From: Eurosta solidaginis
Taxonomy: Eukaryota > Arthropoda > Insecta > Diptera > Tephritidae
DNA length: 64,000 nucleotides
Direction of reading: 5' to 3'
Assembly: GCF_040869045.1 (NCBI RefSeq)
Contig: NC_090319.1
Coordinates: 56,764,779-56,828,778 of the forward strand
Below the pieces are notes generated by a model. That model was not told the DNA's origin. It did not search any database and saw nothing but the letters and a program-made list of their open reading frames with translations. Within the stretch, counting starts at the first letter, position 1. The number at the start of each line of letters is the position of its first letter. The translations under genes and the position numbers were made by a program. This document shows, in pieces, positions 57,113 through 64,000 of the stretch.

Positions 57113-58315
57113 CTAATTACTCTTCAACTATTATATGAAGAGCTTGTAGCTCTGAGAAGCTTAGCACACTAAGTATGCTGACAGAGGAAAATAGAACGTT
57201 AAAAAAAAAAGGTAAATAACTTATGCGGCAGTTACCCACGAACGTACGTAGAAAAAACGTGTCAGCTGACACGACCTATCTTATGAGTGTGCAATGTAAA
57301 CGAAAACTCACCGACGTGCAACGCCCGTACGTACGTAGCCCGGAACGTAGAAATCAAAACAATTTTGATTTTTTCCGTAACAACGTGTCAGCTGATCGCT
57401 CTCTCACTAGACAGAGTTGCCTAGTAAACTTTTGTGCGCTAATTTTTGACCGTTTGCAATTTTATGCAAAAACGCCTAATTAAAGTTTGAAAAATTGTGG
57501 AAATAATTCGAAATAATTATGTAAAAGTGCTGATTATAAATATTTAATCTATTTATACTTATTTAATATGTATTCCGGCCTTTTACAATATCAAAAATTA
57601 AATTGGAAAAAGTTGATGTTTCCGTAAGCATACATGCAAAATGGTTAGTGGCAACAGTGCTTATCTGTAAACAATACACACACAAATATGTTATGTACAT
57701 GTACACGGACGCACACATTGATTCCTACGGGCTTGAGAGTTCGGTCAAACGTGCTTCGTACGACAAACGTCCTTACGTACGGCACACGTCGGTGGGTAAC
57801 TGCCGCATTAGAAAGCAAGTTATATTAGAGAGAGCAGAGAGAGTGTGGTAATGCTGTAGAAATTAATGACATTCCACAACAAAACTGCAGCAATGCACGA
57901 GCTTGCGTGCAAAAAATTATCGGTGATGCTCTGAGTCTCAATTTCACCAACTGATATTGATCACTGTGTAGTGAAAAGCATAACAAACCAAAATTACTCA
58001 TCGCGCTATCGTGATATTATATGCGTGCAGTTCTCTTCTAATGAAATCAAGAAAAGAGTAATGGCAGCTAGAAAAACCAAAGCACTCAAGCTGACTTCGG
58101 GCCTCTTCGACCATTCTACAAACAACAGAATATATATAAATGATGCTCACACACGTTATACTCGAGCTCTGTTTACTGCTGCGTATAAGATAAAGAAAGA
58201 GAAACGCTACAAATTCTTATGGTTAGGGAAATCCAGTTTTCTGTTGAAAAAAGCTGAAAATGAGAGGATTGTCAACATCAGAACATTCGATGACTTAAAG
58301 TTAGTTGCTGATTAG
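57113..58315 (+). pseudogene. LINE ORF1 with FP25-like C-terminal domain, interrupted
   Basis: Left of the MITE, frames give LLYEELVALRS and LTEENRTLKKK, a leucine-zipper-like coiled coil. Right of it come NAVEINDIPQQNCSN, PTDIDHC, then the clean frame 57971-58315 with ICVQFSSNEIKKRVMAARK, RIYINDAHT and KFLWLGKSSFLLKK. This is the arrangement of LINE ORF1 proteins with an FP25-like nucleic-acid-binding end. Frameshifted. Confidence 0.72.
57224..57807. mobile_element. Harbinger-type MITE, TGCGGCAG ends, 584 bp
   Basis: Left TGCGGCAGTTACCCAC and right GTGGGTAACTGCCGCA are exact inverted repeats (16 bp). The duplication TTA (57221-57223 and 57808-57810) fits PIF/Harbinger preference. The interior is rich in 'acgtacg'. 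Confidence 0.88.
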
Positions 58316-58359
58316 CTACTTTGTAACTCTTTTATTTTATTTTAAATCTTTACTTTTAA

Positions 58360-58825
58360 AGCGCCAAATACACGACACGAACATTTTCGCGAACATTCCG
58401 CAATCTTGTTCGCAGCTTTGGCCATACACCATACGAAATTTTGGCCGAACATTAGTTCTCTTTCAGACAGCGATGAATACGGACAACAATTGTGTTGCAG
58501 CAATATTGCTCGCTGTGGCAATTAAGCGTAAAAAAAGAGAGAATCATTATTCTTTTTAATTCTATTACAATAATCTTTGCTTTTAACTTGCCACAATGAT
58601 GGCAAAGATTTATACATTTCAATAAGTTCACTCAGAAATTTTTTATTATCCATTTTACTTTTCCGCGCACGTCTGTTCCGTTCAAAAATTACTACGATTA
58701 TGAGCTATTTCGCCATACACGCACGAACAGTTCGCGCAAACACCACCATACACGACAGAAAAGGTCGCAGAAACATGACATAACGGGAATGTTCGCGGAA
58801 ATGTTCGTGTCGTGTATTTGGCGCT
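58360..58825. mobile_element. Harbinger-type MITE, AGCGCCAAATACACG ends, copy 1 (466 bp)
   Basis: Inverted ends AGCGCCAAATACACGACACG / complementary right end, extending over about 38 bp. Flanks are TAA and TAG, a 3-bp duplication with one change. Sub-terminal 'ttcgcg(a/c)' repeats. Confidence 0.85.
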
Positions 58826-59163
58826 TAGGAGTCGTATCTAATGTTCGATGACGTTCTGATAAATGATAACCCAATCATCACTAGTAACAATATTCAGCAT
58901 AGCTTGACCTCCGCAGGTAATAACGATTTCCCTGCAAAAATTGTTGGATTACGTGTTCCATTTGCTTCATGTTGGAGTACTCTAACAATATTTTTTTGCA
59001 ATGCGTTTGCGGACCATTGCTCGTTTTTTAACGACAGTGATCACGACAATATGACGATCGAACAGAGTTGCCAAAAGTAAAATATTGCATGCAAATAACT
59101 GATAATAAAATTTTACTATGGCAACTCTGATAAAATGCAACCGCGCACTGGTTTTATGTATAC

Positions 59164-59436
59164 CATAGTGTACCTATACAAGTGTGTTCACTAAGCGATA
59201 AACGTCAAAACTACAAACAGCCTCGCTCACCTGATGGAAATCTCAGGTCTAGAGTCGCATTTTTGGTCTCAACGACAACATTTTTGACTACCAATCGTAT
59301 CGACTTTTTCAATTTTTCAATCATTCGGCGCACTCGGTAATGGTATCCATTTTGAATTCGCTGTCATTCCGAATGCAGCGAGTGCCTGTCAGAATGCTTG
59401 ACAGATAAGTCAACACACTTGTACTTGTACACTATG
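59164..59436. mobile_element. hAT-type MITE M1, copy 2 (273 bp)
   Basis: Same length as and reverse complement of 9679-9951. Duplication ATGTATAC at 59156-59163 and 59437-59444. The unoccupied version of this very site exists in the related family C copy at 13664-13671. Confidence 0.95.
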
Positions 59437-59472
59437 ATGTATACATTCTATAGTATGTAGAGAGAAATATTA

Positions 59473-60122
59473 CCCTTCAAAAAAGTACTCTATAAATAAT
59501 GTAAGGAATACTTCTTTGGGAGTATAGGACTGCTCCAAATCTAATCTGTATTCATACAAAAAATGTGCTCCAATTAACATTGCGATGTCCTAGGAGAGGA
59601 GTAGGTGATCCCACTCTCGCTTTGTTTGTGAGTATTCCATAGAGTACATACGTGAGAGTACTTTCTAAAGTACTTTCATTGTATTACTCCATGGAGCACA
59701 CACAGAGGATCATATGCCAAAGTACTAAAGAGGAATTGTGTCGGAAAGAATTATCGGAGTGAATTTAAGTTAAAATGAAAGTAAATGAAGAGGGGCAATA
59801 CAACATTTATATTTTATACTACGAATATTCTTATGTTATTTAGCATTTGCGTGAATGAAGAAACTAATATTTCTCTATACCATAGTATGTATTCATAAAA
59901 CCATTTTATCAGAGTTGCCATAGTAAAACTTTATTATCACTTATTTGTATGCAATATTTTACTTTCGGCAACTCTGTTCGATCGTCATCGTGTCGTGATT
60001 ACGGTCGTTAAAAACGAGCAATGATCGGCTGATGGTGGTCCGCAAACGCATTGCAAAGGAGTATTGTTAGAGTACTCCAACATGAAGAAAATGGAACACA
60101 TAATTCAACAATTTTTGTAGGG
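59473..60122. mobile_element. TIR element family C, inner copy 2 (650 bp)
   Basis: CCCTTCAAAAAAGTACTC... to ...CAACAATTTTTGTAGGG, a near match to 13252-13911. Flanked by TA on both sides, with the host family C sequence continuing across. Confidence 0.78.
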
Positions 60123-60263
60123 TAGTTTCTTTATTCACGCAAATGCTAAATAACATAAGAATATTCGTAGTATAAAATATAAAAGTTGTATTGCCCCTCT
60201 TCATTTACTTTCATTTTAAATTAAATTCACTTCGATAATTCTTTCCGACACAATTCCTCTTTA

Positions 60264-60677
60264 AGCGCCAAATACACGACACGAACATTTCCGCGAACAT
60301 TCCCGCGAACATTCCCGTTATGTCATGTTTCTGCGACCTTTTCTGTCGTGTATGGTGGTGTTTGCCAGTTCGCGCAAATGTTCGCCAAAAATCAAAATAT
60401 TTTAATTTTTGGTGAACATTTGCGCGAACTGTTCGTGCGTGTATGGCGAAATAGCTCATAATCGTAGTAATTTCTGAACGGAACAGACGTGCGCGGAAAA
60501 GTAAAATGGACAATAAAAAATTTCTGAGTGAATTTATTTATTATTTTTTATTATATTTATTCATCGCTGTCTGAAAGAGAACTAATGTTCGGCCAAAAGT
60601 TCGTATGGTGTATGGCCAAAGCTGCGAACAAGATTGCGGGATGTTCGCGGATATGTTCGTGTCGTGTATTTGGCGCT
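60264..60677. mobile_element. Harbinger-type MITE, AGCGCCAAATACACG ends, copy 2 (414 bp)
   Basis: Same termini as 58360-58825, TSD TTA (60261-60263 and 60678-60680). It has an internal perfect-looking hairpin at about 60366-60432 centred on 'caaaatattttaatttttg'. The unoccupied site is visible at 59726-59728 on the opposite strand of a family C copy. Confidence 0.93.
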
Positions 60678-60939
60678 TTAGTACTTTGGCATATGATTCT
60701 ATGTGGGTGCTCCATGGGGTACTACAGTGAAATTACTTTGGAAAGTACTCTCACGTATGTACTCTATGGAATACTCACAAAAAAGCGAGAGTGGGATCAC
60801 CTAATCCTCTCCTAGGACATCGCAATGTTAATTGGAGCACATTTTTTGTATGAATACAGATTATTTTTGGAACACTCCTATACTCCTAAAGGAGTATTCC
60901 TTACATTATTTATGGAGTACTCGCGTTTTTTGAATTATA

Positions 60940-63808
60940 CTTCTGCTTTTCTTGACGAATATTCATCTATCGTAAGCAATGAAAAAGCTAGCAATTTTTT
61001 GTTGTAGGCGATTTTAATTTAGACTTTCTACATCATTGCATACTAACTGATGACTATTTGGCATTAATGGCTGAAAACGGTTTAACATCATATATTAATG
61101 AACCAACACGAATAAACTCAGGTACTTGTATTGATCACGTTTTTTGTCGCTTTAACGCTTCTCAGTGTAGAGACTGTTCTAGTTTTAATATGGACTTACA
61201 AGTGACCGATCACACGAGGACCGGTTTACAGATAAAAAGAATTTCGTTAGGCAAACCAAATCTTAAGTGTACTCGTAAATCCCTAACTAAAGTTAACTTT
61301 ACCAAGTTGAACCTAAAGCTGCAGACATTGGTGCTTTATCGGTAACCGTATCGGAAACCTTATAACAGCTGATTCGACCAACTTTATGGGAATCAATGCA
61401 ATCGGTTATTGGTGCCGCTAAGGTCGTAACCATATCGTAGCCAACCAATTGGTTTTTGGTTAACCGTCGTAACGATAAACAGCTGATTACGTTAGGGATA
61501 CGACTACAGCGATACGACAAACGGCACCAATGACTCCAGCTTAAAGCAACGTTTTGAAAGTTGGGCTACCGCTGAAAATGATATATCGCTAGTTTATGAC
61601 GTTTTCATAAAAACGTTAAAAGCGCTTATTAACAGTTGCACTTATACTTTAAGCCTTTCAAAGAAAAATATTAGACTTAAACCTTGGATCACTCGGGATC
61701 TTCTAAATAAAATAAAGCTTAAAAATAAATTACGGAAAAGGTGTGCTAAGCGTCCCGGTAATGCAAGGCTTCGGTGCCGATACAATAAAATTAGTAAACA
61801 GACTAATAAAGAAATAAATTCGACACGCGATAACTTTTTTCCTAAAAAACTTGAATCAGCACTTGGCAACTCAAGAAAAGAATGGGGCGTGGTCAACACT
61901 ATTCTAAATAAAAACTGCATTAATGGTGATGAGCCAGTTGTATTGCGTACTGAAATTCAGCTAATTTCAGACGCTGCAGAAGTAGCTAACAAATTTAACC
62001 AACACTTTACCACGATTGGTAATCTAAGTTCACGCAGCTGCGATTGTCAGTCTCCACCCTCGTTTAATTGTGCTCAAAATAGCTTCTTTTTTAAAACCAT
62101 TTTAAGCTTTGAAATTATTAAAATTATTAACACACTGCAAAACTCGAGTTCGTGTGGTGAGGATGGTATTTCAAATAAACTACTCAAGAGAATATCTCTT
62201 AATATAGCTGATATATTGAAATACTTATTCAACACCAGTACTACTCAAGGAATTTTTCCTGATATCCTTAAAAGCGCTGTTGTTACTCCGATTTTCAAAA
62301 AGGGGTACAAGAGGGATGCAAACAACTATAGACCCATATCGCTACTCTCAGCTTTATCGAAAGTATTTGAAAAAGCAGTAAAAAAAAAAAAAATTTTAAC
62401 TTTCTAGACAATTCAAACTTTTTCAGTCCTATACAGTTTGTATTTCGTTCCGGTTTATCAACAGAAGACGCTCTGCTGAGCTTCTGCACAAATATTTACA
62501 GAGCTCTGGACGGTTAAAGAAACTGCGCCGGCCTATTTGTTAATATAACAAAAGCCTTTGACATGGTCGATAGAGATATTCTCTTGGAAAAATACACCAT
62601 GCAGGCTTCTGAGGCTTTATTCATAACTGGTTTAAATCCTATCTTTCTAACAGAATACAAAGAGTAAAAGTAGATAGCAATTACAGTAGCCCACTGTCTG
62701 TAAATCTGGGAGTACCCAAGGTTCTGTTCTTGGTCAAATATTGTGCCTAATATACATCAATTCAATATTTTCCCTGTCATTTAAGGGCAAAACCACTGCG
62801 TTTGCAGATGATCTGGCCATTGCGTACAGTACAACTAGTGAACTTGAATTAATATGTGACATTAACTTTGATTTCCATTTGCTGAGAGCTTGGTTTGCTT
62901 CATACAAACTACTTGTTAGCAATAAAACGAATCTTATGTATTTTAGCCATGTACCCAAGGAACTACCTAGCTGTGATATTATATTTCATGCCGAAGGATG
63001 CCTTCGTTTTATTTTACACCATATGGAGTGCACTCAGAATGTTGCGATAAGTTCTTTAGATTGCAATATTCAATGCAGCGACAACTGTTTCAGAGTTGAT
63101 GTTGTTGAGAATTTTAAATATCTTGGTATAATAATTGACATTCGTGCGAATTGGTCTGCGCACATCCATACATTGAAACAGTACTTTCTCTATATTACTA
63201 GGCAGTTCTATCGTCTCAAAAAGTGTTGCACTGCATCTACTTTAAAAGCTGTTTACTACGGCATATTCCAATCTAAACTTCAATATGGTATCAGCTGCTG
63301 GGGTGGCGCCTCGGCAAATAAACTGTCACCAGTTGTAACGATTCAAAAGGGAATTATTAGACGTATCTGTAGTGCAAACTATAGATCTCACTCTATGCCG
63401 CTTTTTAGGAGACTGGACATACTACCGTGCCGTCATTTGTATTTATATAAAGCCTTGAGTATTTTCTTTATTCGTTCAGGTTACTTGGAGAGCTTTCCCT
63501 CAGAAGTCTATAACTTACGTAGGAATATACTTCTACCTGTACAAATTCCGTATTCTAGAACGTCACACTTTAGAAGCTTTTATATCTACACGTCGCGCAA
63601 GTTCTTCAACTCCCTTTCTAACACTGTACAGGTTATCAGAAATTTTAACTTCTTTCAAAAAATAGTTAAACTGTATCTGCTTGGACATAATCATTATGAA
63701 CTGAAATCGCTGCTGAGGGCGATATATATAATAATTATTTTACCTGAAGTTCTTTTTAATAAATTTTTTAGTATATTAGTAACTTTAAGGTTTTATGAAA
63801 ATATTTAA
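60940..63808 (+). pseudogene. LINE ORF2: endonuclease C-terminus and RT, broken
   Basis: GDFNLDF at about 61008 and CIDHVF then DH-T-R are endonuclease catalytic-region motifs. After the MITE come RFESWATAENDI and KPWITRDLL, then 61889-62407 with SSCGEDGISNKLLKRI and NNYRPISLLSALSKVFEK. Further on, frames shift repeatedly: NITKAFDMVDRDIL, LGVPKVLFLV (degenerate VPQGS), and FADDLAIAYS. The frame 62741-63808 (355 codons) holds the catalytic FADD and the RT thumb (FKYLGIIID). Jockey/CR1-like, inactive. Confidence 0.82.
61326..61532. mobile_element. Short TIR element, CATTGGTGC ends, 207 bp
   Basis: Inverted ends CATTGGTGC... / ...GGCACCAATG, with 'aacagctgatt' in both halves. It separates endonuclease from RT parts of the LINE. 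No clear target duplication. Confidence 0.7.
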
Positions 63809-64000
63809 TGTACACCCCACACAAAAACAGTATATCATTATTGAATATGGCATTAGTACTATTTTAATTCTTAAAATAATAAATGCCATCTACCTTTCTT
63901 AAGCTATGTTATAGTTAATGTGTTGAATACAATATGGAAATTTAAAATATGTACATAGCATTAGGAAAATGATTAATAAATGAATGAATGAAAATTATAT

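Larger units (their letters stand above)
58930..60931. mobile_element. TIR element family C, outer copy 2, holding three insertions
   Basis: Starts CCCTGCAAAAATTGTTGGA at 58930. Its body is recognised in 58930-59163, 59445-59472, 60123-60263 and 60681-60931. The right terminus lacks the final GCAGGG. Inside it sit a hAT MITE, another family C copy and a Harbinger MITE. Confidence 0.7.
57111..63995 (+). mobile_element. Decayed LINE (ORF1 plus ORF2), broken by at least seven TIR insertions
   Basis: ORF1 pieces lie at 57113-57223 and 57811-58315, ORF2 pieces at about 60940-61325 and 61533-63808, all plus strand and in the expected order. I therefore treat it as one element. The 3' end has a short tail, 'taataaatgaatgaatgaa', near 63974-63992. 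Between ORF1 and the surviving endonuclease part some LINE sequence is missing. Confidence 0.7.

Noticed and set aside
57971..58315. Viral FP25-like gene
   Set aside because: The same domain is usual in LINE ORF1 proteins, and LINE ORF2 follows in order and orientation.

Overview
The window looks like TE-saturated nuclear DNA from a higher fly (Brachycera). A true fruit fly (Tephritidae) is my best guess, from general resemblance only. The support is AT-rich DNA, short (55-75 bp) GT-AG introns, a ZAD C2H2 zinc-finger gene (an insect-expanded family), a CEP120 orthologue, and dipteran-type transposons (copia, Jockey-like, RTE-like and RNase H LINEs, Penelope-like elements, hAT and Harbinger MITEs, tRNA-derived SINEs). 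There is no bacterial-type content, and I found no tRNA or rRNA gene.

Layout. 1-6.5 kb: repeats, including a 4.3-kb satellite-like array (782-5075) with a 533-bp higher-order period. 6.5-14.2 kb: degenerate LINE and SINE pieces, an internally deleted copia element on the minus strand (9552-12237), and a self-nested terminal-inverted-repeat (TIR) family. 14.5-27.6 kb: a nine-exon plus-strand gene for a ~1694-residue ZAD protein with about 32 zinc fingers; three of its introns are swollen by nested transposons. 28.0-33.1 kb: two Penelope-like elements head to head, forming an inverted repeat with 2304-bp arms. 35.1-43.8 kb: an eight-exon plus-strand CEP120 gene (818 residues) whose intron 5 (5.9 kb) holds four mobile elements, including a Jockey-like copy with a 755-codon open frame. 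44-52.4 kb: an RTE fragment, a LINE 3' end and a long decayed RNase H LINE with two insertions. 52.5-56 kb: a SINE and a 2.86-kb hAT element carrying two further TIR elements nested inside. 56.7-64 kb: one decayed LINE (ORF1 with an FP25-like domain, ORF2 endonuclease-RT) broken by at least seven TIR insertions.

Only two host genes are supported, and both gene models were checked by summing exon lengths: 5085 and 2457 nt, each divisible by three with all intron phases matching. The ZAD gene should encode a nuclear DNA-binding regulator. CEP120 acts at the centriole. Nothing suggests the two genes work together. The rest is a record of transposition, with many insertion junctions readable to the base through target-site duplications (TSDs) and, in two cases, paralogous empty sites inside the window.
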